A stretch of DNA of 64,000 bases from Owenia fusiformis (taxonomy: Eukaryota; Annelida; Polychaeta; Sabellida; Oweniidae). The translations under genes and the position numbers were made by a program. The notes beneath the pieces are model-generated. The model was not told where the DNA came from. It saw only the letters and a list, made by a program, of their open reading frames with translations, and ran no database searches. Position 1 is the first letter of the stretch. Each line of letters begins with the position of its first letter. The stretch covers positions 3,899,169 to 3,963,168 of the forward strand of contig CAIIXF020000010.1 in the NCBI GenBank assembly GCA_903813345.2, written 5' to 3'. Of this stretch, positions 11,420 to 24,400 are shown piece after piece.

Positions 11420-12499
11420 TTAAGCAGTGCAAATTCAGTTCAAAGCTTCTATAAAGGGAGTCCAACTTATAGATTTTGAAGATCCGACTCGTTTAAAGAA
11501 GAATATCAGCAGCTTAAATCACGCCCGGTGATCATACAAAATGGATGGATGGGGGGGGGGTAGGCGATTTCTGCAAGAAAACTCAACAAATTTGGAAGAT
11601 TTGTTTTTTTTCAAGATAAAATTTACAACTGAATTGCCAAATGAATAGGCGCAGTGCATGGCAAAATATGTAAGGTCTTCTAGTATTTTTTTGAACTGAT
11701 ACGCTTCTAAGATATGAAATCTATTATAAAAGGCGCATCATCATCATCATCATCAACGTGCAAAAGTCAATGTTTTTGCTATAAATCGGGCAACAATGGT
11801 CTACACGACCTGTAATAAATAGGTATGAGGGGCGTTATTGTCACAACACTGACATTGCTCACTTTTTAAAGTTGTTTCAATGCGTTATATGTAAATGGGC
11901 GTGTGGAAGGCCCGTGGGTGGCAATAAAATAACTCGAACTTCAAATTAAAATATATATAAAATAGTATATTTCAAACTTCAATGTTCAAAATACAATGCT
12001 CTGTAATGTACAACATGAACTCTCACAACAACTACTGACAAGCCAACACCCAAACTCAGCTACATATGAGTGAGAAAGACCATATAAGGGAACAATAGAT
12101 ATATAAAACTGACACAGTTTGCATAGTTGAATAACTGGTTTCAATAAAAGGTGAAAAGTGAACATGGTATTAAAAGAGTAAAACTGCAAACAACCTACTT
12201 AGGGACCTGTTATATTGAGATGAATAGGGATTGATTAATATGAACAGTAATAATATAAAATGTGAAAATGACCATGTTACATATACAAAAAATAACCCCA
12301 TTGTTACAAAATCACAAAAAGTGAAATATCTATTCTTGTATTGCATTTTCTTTCACTGGACATATTTTAATTTGCATTGCTATTAGACACATTTTAAGGG
12401 TGATATGAAAATTGAACCACGAAAACAGATGTACTTTAAGTTAAAGGGAACTTTCTACCATACCCGCCATGCTATCTGCTTGCATCTGCGTTATTACGC
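11420..12499. other. Interior spacer of the foldback, no gene
   Basis: Contains a G-run at about 11552-11561 and a short (CAT)n microsatellite near 11740. No exon-like frame is seen. Confidence 0.5.
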
Positions 12500-13935
12500 A
12501 GAGACATAAACGTATACACAAGGAAACGATAGGAGCTAACCTATTTTATCTCTGTATACATTTTAACTTTAATACATCTTTACAAAAAAATACAAAATAC
12601 CTGTATATTGATTTTTTGACCTTGACCGATTCTTGAATTGAATCGAATTTGTCCAAAGGTCTTGAAACGTAAAATACCTAAATATTTATCTTTGACCTTG
12701 GGATGACCTTGTACAAGAAACATTAATGTTGACCTCGGTTCATCTAATCATAATTCGCCAAGGGCCATAGTATCATCAAACGCCAAATACCTAGACATTG
12801 ATCGTTTACCTTTGAATGAACTCAACTCTGACCTTCGGAGACCAACTTACTAAGGTTAAATGGTGTAGAAGGAGATGTCCCGACAGACAGGCAAAATGAC
12901 AGACAGACCGAACATGCTTTATAGTAGGTCTCGACATCTCCTTTTGCCCTCATACTTGATGGGCCAGTGAGCTTTCTACTAAGGTCAGAGGTCAAAGTCA
13001 TTCTAGGTTAAAGGCAGAATCAGATATATGGAGGTGACAAAATTACAAGCAACGTGTACAACTGACGTACACTATTCCTTACAATCTCAAATACAATATC
13101 TCACAAAATATTTACGATATGTTAGAAATTGATGAAGTTATAATAGATTAAAAGTGCAAAATTGTAAATAATAAGTAACCATTCTTATAGAAGAAATATA
13201 CAAAAGTCATTGTTGTAAACTCTTTAGTTTTCCTGAAATAAAGTGTGCACTTTTGGGATTTTTAGAAAATAGACATGAAAAGAAATGACATAAGCCAGAA
13301 ATATTCTAAAATTGAAACATTTTTTTGTTAGACTGCTTGCTAGATCCGATTCTCTGTTTAAAATGTCAATATCTAGGTTTACGCGTTTTTTACCCTTGGT
13401 CTGAGATTCGACCCTTGATGAGGCATGATTAGGTGACCTGAAGTCAAGGTCATTCCTATGTAAAATATCAATATCTAGGTATTTGGTGATTTAAAGTCCT
13501 TTGGGCTGCTGTGACCCTTAGCAACCAACGATTAGGTGAACCGAGTTCAAGGCCAATGTTACTGGGTCAAGTTTGTTTCAAGATCAAAAATTAATATCTA
13601 AGTATTTGGCGTTGTAAGGACCTTGAGGGCTACAATGACCCTTGACGACACATGATTAGGTGACCTAAGGTCAAAGTCAATGTGTATTGGCCAACATTAT
13701 TTTAAGGTCACATCTAGGTACTAGTACCTGGCGTTTCACGAGGTTTCAACAAGTTCATCTCAATTCAAAAATCAGTCAAAGTCAAGTTATCAATACAGGT
13801 ATTTTGCATTTTATGGAGACTGCTGCTATGTGGGGACCCTTCGTGATCCACTCGAACATGTAGATTTCTAGTATTTGTAAAGATGTATAAAAGTTAAAAT
13901 GTATACTTTCCATGAGCTCCTATCGTTGGATTTAA
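12500..13935. repeat. Nested inverted repeat with AAGGTCA-rich arms
   Basis: The left arm (about 12510-12960) and right arm (about 13350-13935) are diverged inverted copies: GGAAACGATAGGAGCT pairs with AGCTCCTATCGTTGG, and AATACCTGTATATTGAT pairs with ATCAATACAGGTATT. Both arms are full of GACCTTGA/TCAAGGTCA motifs, a style common in bivalve repeats. No coding sequence was found. Confidence 0.65.
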
Positions 13936-14007
13936 ATAAGGAATATGATTTTAAAATTGGCTGGGTCGTGGTTATGCAACAATAGTATGTTCGAAATACC
14001 GCTGTGT

Positions 14008-14119
14008 AATGCCTGGATCACATTTGCTGCGAGTATTTTGTTCAAAATTGAATACATTTCTGAACACAATACTCAAGCGGCCGGGCGCCGTAGTGAAAAT
14101 CTGAGCAAATGTGACAAAG
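14008..14119. mobile_element. Short hairpin MITE (copy 1 of the CGGCCGGGCGCCG family)
   Basis: AATGCCTGGATCACATTTGC at the left faces GCAAATGTGAC at the right. The centre reads GAGTATTTTGTTCAAAATTG...GAACACAATACTCAAGC followed by GGCCGGGCGCCG. The left GC-rich block present in the other two copies (36361-36505, 61211-61357) is missing, so this copy is partly deleted. Confidence 0.7.
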
Positions 14120-14562
14120 ACATAAAACAATTGAATAATACACAACTGTACCAGTTTCACATTTACCGCGGTCAAAAGCATTTACAAAAATACCGCCAGA
14201 GTTGGCAATCATATAAAATGAAACCAATCCCGCTGTGATTCATAGAAATAACTAATTTACTGCATTGAGCTAAATGTTATAACCATGTCGATTTACATGA
14301 GTGTCCCATTCATTGTACCAAATTTAAACCTTGACTGTTCTCCAGAAAGCAATAAGCTGACATATATCATATTTTACATTTTAATACAACTGAAAAGATA
14401 ATAAATGTTTTAATATAAAGTTGACGTAGTTTATAAATGTTTTCAGCGTAAAATCAAAGCACAACCATTTAATTAATAAAAAATTTTTTAAAAATACGCT
14501 TGGATTCCAACTGGATACAACTGACGAGTTGTATTAAGGTGGCCTAAAGTGCTGCTTATTTT

Positions 14563-15312
14563 TTCGTGAAGCCACTCAGTAAAATTACGATTTCTCTGCA
14601 CCCTGATGTTCAATCAACATCATTCGAGTATCTATATGTTCCTGACACGTTCTGGCATCTGGTTATGACAACGTCTACCCAATGTTTGCACGAGGAATTG
14701 ACGTAATTCATGACTGAAATCGGGAAGACAAAAATATGTGATATTCTTTCAGAATTGTTTATAATAACTATTTACAAAAACGTTCCCGAGACACAATCCA
14801 TTTAGGTAGGGTTTGTTTTAATGTCGAAAAGCCCCAATAAGACAATACAAACCCAGATTAAACCCGGAAGAATGCAGATTTCATGTAATGATTTACGTTC
14901 ATGTAAACAAGTAAAGTACATATAATCCCCATATAAAACACTGGCCTACGTGACATGTAATAACAGGTTCAAATTGAAATATAGAAAATTTTCAACATAG
15001 CATTTGCTTCCGTATTCTGTATGCCCCTCTACCTGCTTAATAAGGCAATGTTTCTTCAAATAAAACCTTAGCCACGTAGATTAGAGTCTCTGGAACACTT
15101 TTGTAAATAGTTTTCACAAGCAATTTTGTTTGTGAATCTCAAATTTTGTCTTTCCGATTTCAGTCATGAATTACGTCAATTTCGCGTGCAAACTTTGTAT
15201 AGACCTTGCTATTCCCGGACGCCCAAACGTGTCAGGAACACATATATATTTGAATGATCTTGATTGGACACCAGGTTGCAGAGAAATCGTCTTTTTACTG
15301 AGTGGATTAATG
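14563..15312. repeat. 750-bp hairpin inside the foldback interior
   Basis: The left arm (about 14563-14800) pairs with the right arm (about 15080-15312): AAGCCACTCAGTAAAA faces TTTTTACTGAGTGG, and AATTGACGTAATTCATGACT faces its inverted copy at about 15160. The right arm overlaps the inner edge of the main right arm by a few bases. A 77-aa frame at 15166-15399 spans the arm and is a shadow. Confidence 0.7.
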
Positions 15313-15626
15313 AATTTCATAGATCTAGAGGCCCTTCAGGAGTGGAAAATCTTAAATTATCAGAGATTAATGTTTCAAAACTGTTTTGAAACAAACTAAC
15401 GTCCTGTTTTCAAACTACAACTTGCTCCTTTCTGTCGTATTTAATAAAACAAAAATAGTATATCACGGAGGGATACGAACCACTCACCTGGGACTTGGTT
15501 ATTCACTAGGGCCATAGGCGTTCACCTATTCTGGATACAACTGACGAGTCGTATTAAGTGGAGTCAAAAGTGAGGATCATTTTGAATTGACGCTCGGTAT
15601 AAATATATAATACTTTTGTTCTTTCA

Positions 15627-15705
15627 TATCGGTAGCACGTTGGCCTCATGGTTAGCGTGCCTGGCTTCCATGCTCTAGGTTAGTTGATCGAGACCCGTTC
15701 ATGGC
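15627..15705 (+). repeat. tRNA-like stretch, mirrored copy in the right arm
   Basis: Same degenerate tRNA-like sequence as at 9075-9145, here on the plus strand, with TGGCCTCATGGTTAGCGTGC and GATCGAGACCCG. See the left-arm entry for limits. Confidence 0.4.
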
Positions 15706-16849
15706 CAACTTTTTGATTTGCTTGTTGTCAAGATATAATAAGTAGGGCAAAATCCAGAAGAAGTAGATCAAAAATACTCCAATGGAGTATAAAATTGTCA
15801 CCAGGATTCCGAAATGAGACGAATGTAACTCGTTAAATCTCGGTAGATAAGGTAGGTCAGAAAATCCGGTTAAATCCGAACTAGGTTCGGGAATTTTCGT
15901 CATAAGAAGTAGATCAAAAATACTCCAATGGAGTATAAAATTGTCACCAGGATTCCGAAATGAGACGAATGTTAACTCGTGAAATCTCGGAAGATAAAGT
16001 AGGTCAGAAAATCCGGATTAATCCGAACAAGGTTCGGGAATCTTCGTCATAAGAAGTAGATCAAAAATACTCCGAATGGAGTATAAAATTGTCACCAGGA
16101 TTCCGAAATACGACGAATCGAATCGGCAAACTTCGGTACAATCATGAAGTGCATAAAAACCGAAATGATCCGAACAACGTTCGGATAAAATCGTGAAACA
16201 GGTGTCAGGGGCTTCCCCTCATCTTTCCCGACATGGTTCTAAAAGCCTTATATGGATCTATCACGTGACATTCAAAATGACCATCCTATATGGTTCTATG
16301 GGCCTTATATGGATCTTTGGAACACGTGACCTAATACCAAATCAAAATCAAAATTTTACCTTGACCATTGGATGGGATTTCATAGAAAATATCCAAGAAA
16401 ACATATTCTCGCGATCCTTAAATCACTTAAATTCGATCATTTTATCTTCACCCCTTGATGGAATTCTATGAAAGCAGTTATGAAAACACATCATCATGTA
16501 AGGGTTTTCACCTAAATTAAAAATGAAAAATGTTTCATGAAAAATATCATCATGTTATGATTTGTATTTAAATAAGACCGTTTCATCTAAATACTTGCTG
16601 GATAATATTTCATAAAAAATGCACTTTAAAAATATTTCAGGATTTGCCTTAATTTATCAATGTAATGTAAGTATTAGATTAACTCTCAAATAGGGTTCTA
16701 TTTTAACTTTTCTATTGAAATTAATACTAGGCAGGACTCACTCTCTAAATAGCTAATAAACATTCAACCCTTGGATGTGATTTCGTTGAAAAAAAAATAT
16801 GACAAGTCCAGAATCAAATGATTTGTCCAGAACCTCTTAAGATCCTGTT

Positions 16850-17161
16850 TAATAAGTTCTAAACGTTAATACGTAAAAACATCCCATCAGATAAATCCCT
16901 TAAATTGTTTTGCTGGATACCTTTAGACCAGATTTATTGGGATAAATACCCAACCACCCTCCGCCCAGCAAACTAATCACAATATAGCCCCTGAAGGTTG
17001 CTGTAAAAGCCAGAAGCTCCCTTTCTATATACTTTGTAGTTGCAGGCTATGATTTTAAGCTTCTGGATAATTTAAGTTTGAATGAAAAGCAAAGATTACA
17101 ATATACTTTTTTACTTTGAGGTTGAATAAACTATTAATTTGAATAGGTGTATCTTTTAGGA
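16850..17161. other. Spacer between the foldback and the zinc-finger gene
   Basis: The first ~90 bp belong to the older repeat seen at 7810-7890. The remainder is AT-rich. It ends with the acceptor-like TATCTTTTAG just before the first coding exon, so a 5'UTR exon or upstream coding exon may lie farther left. No TATA box or other promoter motif can be named. Confidence 0.5.
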
Positions 17162-20100
17162 ATGTTACCCGATAATAGGCATGATGGTGGCTATGGAGCC
17201 AATGATAATGATGCAGATCTAACATCCAATGTAACCACCAATACATCCACAAATGGTAAGTCAACTCATAACATTAACTTTTTCAAAACCTTAAACATTT
17301 TGATTTGATTTTGGTCTTTCTTACATTTTGTTTCATCTGTATGAGCAATGAGCAGCAATGTAAAAAGAGATTACATCTCTATTTGGAGAATATATGGAAT
17401 TTTGGAAATGTCACTTTATTTAAGAAATATTTATAATACAGTTTTGTTACTGTTGCATGACTTTAGTTGTAGTGTGATTATATCAATAAACATATTTTTA
17501 AAATGTGTAACGTAAAATGAAAAATCGTATTCAATCTCTTCAAGGGAAGAGGAAGTTTAGCAGTTCTTCAAACCATGATGAGGATTCACTTCCCCACGCT
17601 TGGAATCCAAAGCTTAAAAAAAGTAAGCAAATCAATCTCTGAACAACTTTTCTCTTTGCATAAATAATTCACTAACAGCAAAACAAATAAAGATAATCTA
17701 ACAGATCTAAGTACAAAAAAATAAACATTAATCAGTGTATGTATATGCAGTACTTGGTGTAAACTCACTATTTGCTAAACGAATATTTACTATACTAGCG
17801 GATCCAGGGAGACCATTGGGCCTGCCTTTTTGGCAAAACTTGGTCTTTTTGGCCTTTTTTAGGCCAAATTATCAAAAATTGGGTCTTAAATTTTCAATCT
17901 TTGTCCCCCCCCCCTTGTTGGCTTCTGGATCCGCCACTGACTATTGTATTTTTTATTTACAATTCATAATAACTGTTTTAGGGAAAGATGGAGAGCTGGT
18001 CAAATGTTTAATATGTTTCAAGCAATGTGAAAGTCCTTCCCTCCTTAGAGAGCATTCAAAACTTCACATGAGTGGTGAGTTCCTCATTAGAATATTCATA
18101 CAATTCATTCTTTAAATCTAATATTGCAACTAAAACTGTAATTGTATTGAATTGAGTTTTGTGATGCCATAACATAAATTGTGACCTAGATAGATATTTT
18201 CTCATAATTACATTAATAATACATTAATCTAGTTCAAGAAATCACAAGTAAACAAAGATCAACTGATGACAGACCAACTGAAAGTGCAACAACATCCACT
18301 GAAGCAAATTTAAGACCAATACCAGAAATGAAAGGAGGTGAGCCTTTCTTTTTTATTCACCTGTATAGTGGAATCCATACCCTTTATACCCTACAGATCA
18401 TATTACAAAATATAATATGGTAACTGTATTGATTATTGGCCTCAAATTAACTTTAGTTAGCAAAATGAATTCATAACTCATTTCAATTTCTAATAATTTA
18501 TGCTTTGATCTGGAAAATAAAAATAGATTGTGAGCTAAACATTGACTTCTTCTTCTAACATTAAAGAGAGAATCAGATTTAGCGAGCAGGCCAACAAAAA
18601 ATTGTTTCAATTTTTGAATATTTCTAGGTCATATCATTCCTTGTCATGTCTATTTTCTAAAAATCCCCGAAGTGCACACTTTATTTCAGGGAAACTAAAC
18701 AAGCACTTTCAAAATGCCTCATTAATAAAAAAGCCATTAAAATATGCATTATAAATGTCCATTGTACTCAATTTTCATTCTGGAGTCTAATAAAGAATAT
18801 ACCACAAGAGTATTACATCACCTTAAAAGGTATTTTAATTTTATTATTAAAGGTGTTTTATAACTGAATAGAGACTCATAGGGCAACATAGATAAGGGAC
18901 ATAGGTATTCAAACAAGGGGGTAGGTTAGAATACACATAGTGTTTTATCTATACAGTTATATACGTTCATGACATTGATGTGTAACAGCTAAGGTAATCA
19001 TAATATTACAAATCTTTTACAGCGTCCAAGAGGAAAATTGGCCCAACTAACGATACATATGGGGCAGGTAAGTATTTCATTTTTTAACTCCACATAGTAA
19101 AGATTTACTTATAAAGGAAAATTAGAAAAGAATATTTCTATTTTAATGCGTTGATTACATGGTATTTGCATAGAATGTTCCTTTTATCGATTACTATAGT
19201 ATAACTTTCCTGTTAAAGGTGGATCTGACACAAAGAGGAGATGTGGACCAGATGGCAATCAGAAGGTACGTCATGTTTTAGGGGAGGGGGATTCTTTTTG
19301 ATTTATAGTACAGGGAGTTACCAAAAGATCTGGATAGTATATAGGTAGTGTCCGGCAACATTTTACATCTTCAACACGTTCAACACATATAACCTTGTAT
19401 TTCTTGGGCTGTTTTTTAAGAAAAGCAACATTCTCAGTAATTCTTTAAATTCTCCTTTTCAAAATGTAACATACAGTTTTGTTTGATTCAATTGTTTTAT
19501 ATATCCAATTATCCAGCTGTATTTTAGTCGTGTTCAATTGACTTCAGCTTGTTTTACCAATACAGAATGATGATAAACACAGCATCGTCATACAAAGCAT
19601 TTAGTATGAACTAGTTTTGGATCAAACATTTTAAATTACTTTTAGGGTACAAACAGCAAAAATGGGAAAGCAACAAAATACAAAGAGCAACAAAGAGACA
19701 GAGAGGTATCGTACTTGTTCAGCTCATTATCTGTATTATTCCATTAAATATGATAGAGCTAAATATGAACAATGTATAGCATAAGACGACAAAGTGACGT
19801 TTTCTATATGTAGTTAATAATATCTCATTATAATAAAAATTCGAAGAGATTAACGGCTAAGTTGCAACAGCTCAACAAAAATATTTGAAAGTATTTTATC
19901 TTAGGCGTTAGAAAATTATCATCCGAAACAAATGAGTAATGTAAAGGATGTTTTGTCTGTTCCACTTTTAACGGGATGTAAAATACTTTCAGGTTGTCTG
20001 TGCTAGGTGGAAGGAAGATGTGTATCTTGGGGTAAAGGAAAGAGACACGATTTATTACTGCAAGGAGCCCCTTGCACAAATTGATAAATTCAACGACCTC

Positions 20101-20295
20101 CTTGCAATTTCGAACAAAATGCGAATCATCAATCGTTGCGACTTTGCCAAAGTTGGAGAGGAAATAAGCCCAAACAATTATTTCGTTGTGCAAGATGGAT
20201 ATCTCACCGCACCAAAACATAGTGCCATAATTATAATTAAACAAAGCCAAGAACAAGTTATATCTTGCCTTTCTTCCCATGTAGCAAAGTTTTGA
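17162..20295 (+). CDS. Eight-exon C2H2 zinc-finger protein, function unknown
   Basis: The exons I join are 17162-17255, 17545-17622, 17982-18074, 18233-18337, 19023-19067, 19219-19265, 19646-19705 and 19993-20295 (TGA). All introns are GT-AG and phases match throughout (five phase-1, then two phase-0), giving about 274 aa. Exon 3 encodes one classic C2H2 finger, CLICFKQC...REHSKLH, with C66, C69, H82 and H86. Exons 1, 2 and 4-7 are polar and low in complexity, with basic clusters (KRK, SKRK, TKRRC) that could be nuclear localisation signals. The last exon (residues 175-274) looks like a folded domain starting VVCARWKEDVYLGVKERDTI, which I do not recognise. A single finger plus an unknown domain suggests a nuclear, nucleic-acid- or protein-binding role (inference). 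The start is the first ATG in an exon preceded by an acceptor, so more 5' sequence is possible. An AATAAA lies near 20502. Confidence 0.75.
17790..17941. mobile_element. Short MITE in intron 2 of the zinc-finger gene
   Basis: CTAGCGGATCCAG at the left faces CTGGATCCGCCACTG at the right, about 150 bp apart, with a C-run inside (about 17907-17914). Such GGCGGATCCAG ends are common in small nonautonomous DNA elements of aquatic animals. Superfamily is not assigned. It lies wholly in an intron, and the 126-aa frame at 17735-18115 that crosses it is spurious. Confidence 0.6.
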
Positions 20296-20918
20296 AATGT
20301 TAGCCCTCAGTCCTTTGGTTTCACGAATAGGTCCGGTCCTAAAGTTTCTCTTCATGCTTGACAAAATATAAATGATATATAAAAGGCAGATGTTTAACAA
20401 ACATAATGAATTGATACGCTGTATGTCAGAATGATATGAAACCCGACAAGCAATCCATGCGCGCTGTGCTGATACCAGAAATTGAAAGGCAAATACATAC
20501 CAATAAAACACACCTGCAAACAATCATAGAAATATATAATTTAGGCAGTCATATTGCTGCTCTTAAAAATTTGTATAGCGATTAAAAGACTAAGCGATTA
20601 TCCAATTTTTAAATAGTTGGATTTGTGAGTTGAATATAAATAATTCAGTACTTGTCTATTATTGCTATCGGTTATATTATTCATTCACCCATGGCTTGGG
20701 CTTTTAAAGTGATGTGCATTAAAGAATGGTGATATGTAAATAAAACTGTCCATGTTTATCTGTCAAAGATGACTGGTACATAATATAACGATTATACAGA
20801 ATATAAGTTCGAAGCATTGTGAAACTCAAATGGAATTGTTTATTACCATCTTAGTCACCGTTTTTAAGCAAACTAGTTATTTTACTGATGCACATTTAAT
20901 AATATTTTAATCCAGTAA
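20296..20918. other. 3' flank of the zinc-finger gene
   Basis: Probably starts with the 3'UTR. The candidate polyadenylation signal AATAAA near 20502 lies about 210 bp after the stop. The 231-aa minus-strand frame (19828-20523) runs antisense over the last exon and is taken as a shadow. Confidence 0.5.
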
Positions 20919-21323
20919 GTGTCCATAGACACTTTTGAAAGCAGCAATTCTTGTTTCATGTGTTAGTTTCGCAGTGTCTATCGACACTTTATAATAATTG
21001 CGACTTATGTATGCGCAATGAGTCTCAGTGTAGTATCGTGTATTCGTTTCAGGAGTGTCTATAGACACCACCCAGTCTAATTTAAGTACCCCATCATGGG
21101 ACATGTAGAAAAACGTTTTACCATGTTTAACATGTAAACTTGAGGTGTCTATAGACACCAAGTCTGTCTAACTTGTATATATAATTCTATAGACATTTTA
21201 TAATAATTGCTACTTATGTATGTTTGTCCAATGAGTATCAGGTGTCCATATATTCCTTTGCGCCAAACCATGGCATTTGTAGAAAAAACGTTTTATATGT
21301 AAGCTTGGGGTGTCTTTTGACAC
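20919..21323. repeat. Cluster of GTGTCTATAGACAC palindromes
   Basis: Near-identical 14-bp palindromes sit at 20919-20932 (GTGTCCATAGACAC), 20974-20987 (GTGTCTATCGACAC), 21055-21068 and 21145-21158 (both perfect GTGTCTATAGACAC). A half-palindrome is near 21187 and a degenerate copy at 21310-21323. The sequence between them is partly duplicated too (TTTATAATAATTG(C/T) near 20989 and 21195; ATGGNACATGTAGAAAAA-like near 21100). Confidence 0.75.
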
Positions 21324-21499
21324 CAGGTCTCTCTCTACCTTGTATAAAATCAGAATATGCAAAAAGAATAATTGAAAAGTCCATGCTGGACTATCAAGAG
21401 TTGGCTGCTGATTATATAGGATAATGTAATGTCATAGGCATTTCTATCAAAATACTCCATAGAAATTGTTATGGAAAATTCTGAGTTTTTCTGTATAGA

Positions 21500-24400
21500 C
21501 AAGGTGCATTTTCATCTAGAGGAAATGTGGTAGGCGTTTAGTGTTAAAAGTGTTCTGACAAGTGTTTCTTATGTAACTTTTTATGCTGAATCCAGAAAAC
21601 CATGTTGGCAAGCTGAAATATGATTATTTAACCCTTAAAATACCATGTTATTCCCCCTACCCCCAAAAGTCACCCCTATCAGGGGGAAAAAGTTCGTCAA
21701 CCTAAAGTAACTTTGATTTTATGTTTTTTGTAAGTGAAATACATGGACATTGTATAAAATAAACATTTAAAGTATGAATGATATGGATAACACTTAAGAA
21801 ATTTGAATAAAAGCAAAAAGTATATACCCCAGGGGGCAAATTTATGACCCATTTTTTACTTTTCGTGTCATAACTTTTTTATTAGACAATGATGGATGCT
21901 AAAAAAATCCATGTAAAAGGCTTAATGCCTGGTCTACTAATCCTGCAAGAATCAAAGTAATTCCTTTGATAATTGCCTTGATAGAAATTAGTGAATTTAA
22001 GAAAAAATGACATTTTAACTGGGACTGATTTTATGTGTGACTATAACTGACCCCTATTGCTTTAACATTTATCCCTCTGTGTTCATATATTTGGCATTTT
22101 AGAATAAATCTAAAATATAAAACTTATTTTAGCTAAGTTTTAGGAAGATTTAAGCTTTCTAGCATGTTCAAATATTAAAAATTCATGAAATATGATGTCT
22201 AAAATTGATAAGTTATAGGTATACCCTTGGAAGACCCCTATAATTTCTTATTTATGAACATATTTGTACCAATATTAGTTTTCTAGCTTAGACAAATAAT
22301 GTATGATATATCCTGGCTTGGCTTTCTGGTGGTTTGAACAATCTTAGGTGTTATCATTGAAAATTAATTCTTTAATCATAGGTCTGCAATCCATTAAATT
22401 CAAGTATACCATTAGCCTAGTATCATTCTACTGGTACAGGGTGTCTTAAAAACAGGACCGAAGAAAAGTTAATTAACTTTGTCAATCCTGCATATTCTGC
22501 CTCAAAACTTCAGAATTATTCAGTTCATTCAATATGAATTTTGTTGTGAAAGTTTCATGATAATCTGCCTGTGGAGTCAAAAACTACAGCACTTTACAAC
22601 ATATGTCCAATGTGGCCACTTCTCCTCTACATGCACAATCAAATCTGGCGAAGGAAGTTGTTCAATTGTCCATGGCGTGACTAAAATCTATCTAGAGAAG
22701 TAAAACTAGTGTCAGACAAATTCTCAGATGTTCTTCAATTTTAAGTGGATAGCTTCATCAGAAGCTTTGCAATCGATGTTGGTATGTGTAGGAGAGTCAT
22801 CAACAGTTTCGTTGGCTGGAGTGGTGGCCACATGGGGCATGTGTTGTAAAATGCTGTAGTTTTTTACTTTATAAGCAGATTACTATTAAATGTTCACAAC
22901 AAAATTCACATTAAATGAAGTAAATAATTCTGAAATATTAAAGCAAAATATGCAAGATTGACCAAAATAATCAACTTGAACAAGCTATGATTTCATAGAT
23001 TAGTTTGATGTATGACATATTCCAAGCTGACTCTCTGTTTATTTAAACCATCTAAGAGGCTTAATCATTGAAAATCATTACAAATAAAGGTCTAAACAGA
23101 CATTATTAAGGTACACTATTAGAATACCCTTATTATTTCCAGGCTTAGAGTTTATTGGTACCTACTACTGTTTCATAGCTCGGAGGTTTAATATATGATA
23201 TATCCTGACTAGTTTTTCTGCAAATTTTAACCAATGACAGGTCTAATCATTGATTATACTTCATATACTAGGTCTAAAATTGGAGTATTCAATAGAACCC
23301 TCTATGAAAATTCAAAAAAAGATTCAAAATGACATTAACCTCAGCATTAGATCTGAATAAGGATTAAAATCCTTCAAAGAGCTGAACAGGGAAGACAAGG
23401 CTAACTTCATTCTGGTGTTAATACATGGACCTGGTCCAAATCTTGCTATACTTCATCCAAGCCCAAAGAAAGGGAAATTAGGAGCTTCATCTCAATGCAT
23501 TTCAATGCATGATCCCTTATTTCATGACCACCAAAATTATGGAAGGTGTGGCACAGTAAACTTAGAGGAAATGCACTAACTATTAGAATATAGTACCTGC
23601 TGCAGTTGAGCGAGGATTCTTGCATTGAACTATGTGGTAAAAGGCTCTACAAATTCAATCAACCAAGTTGATTGACCCCTATGCCAGTATGCTATTGGTA
23701 AGAAGGGTGGCAGAAGTGTAGGCATAACACAAAGCCAATATCTGCATTGAACAGATGGGCACTGGGGTATAATCTTAGGTCACACATGTGGAGTCCAAAC
23801 AAGAATGATGTTTGGACTTGCGTTTTGAGATTTTATAGGGGGGGGTGGTAATTTGCAAATCAAAACAAGAATCTATGGATATATAAGCACAAATGCCAAA
23901 GGGAAGGGTGACTAAAAACATTAAAGAAACCCAACAAGAAAAGCAAACCGCAAGTGCAAATCTGTCATAAGAAAAGTAGACCCTATATATCCCAAAACCA
24001 TAATCTTACGTGAAAAGAAACAATGTCTAACATCCCCCTCCCCCCTCCAATCGAGAACCAATATCACAATCCAGGACCAGAACACCAAGGGACATTTCAT
24101 TCATACTGAAGTTATTACAATACATGTTGAAGAAAAATTGAAAAAATTGATAGCCAATACTCATAACATCAAAAATAGTTGTAGATACTAGTACTCATAA
24201 AAGATAGAGTATTCAGTCTCTGGAAGAAGATAAAATATGTGACATGCTGCTGAAGTTTGGCATGTTTTCAGAAGATCCATTACTTAATCTCCAAAGTATA
24301 TGTACAAAAGATGTACTCACAGAAACAATCAACAGGCTCGACAGTTTGGCCAACAACAACTGGATGTCTTTGTGTCTTAGAGGTTGATACCAACAGGGTC

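Larger units (their letters stand above)
7957..16849. mobile_element. 8.9-kb foldback element with ~1.5-kb terminal inverted repeats
   Basis: Left arm 7957-9470 is the inverted copy of right arm 15305-16849. The ends read AACAGGATCTTAAGAGG and its complement, and the same four bases TAAT flank both ends (7953-7956 and 16850-16853), a candidate target-site duplication. Each arm holds a ~147-bp tandem repeat and a tRNA-like stretch. The interior carries at least three further inverted-repeat units (10009-11419, about 12500-13935, 14563-15312) and a short hairpin MITE (14008-14119), so it is nested palindrome within palindrome. No intact transposase frame is visible, so it looks non-autonomous. 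The DNA-transposon class is unassigned. Confidence 0.85.

Noticed and set aside
17735-18115. 126-aa frame over the zinc-finger exon
   Set aside because: Reads through a MITE and intron 2 before the true exon at 17982; only the last part is real coding sequence.
19828-20523. 231-aa minus-strand frame
   Set aside because: Runs antisense over the last exon of the zinc-finger gene, whose frame joins seven other exons in phase. No motif of its own.
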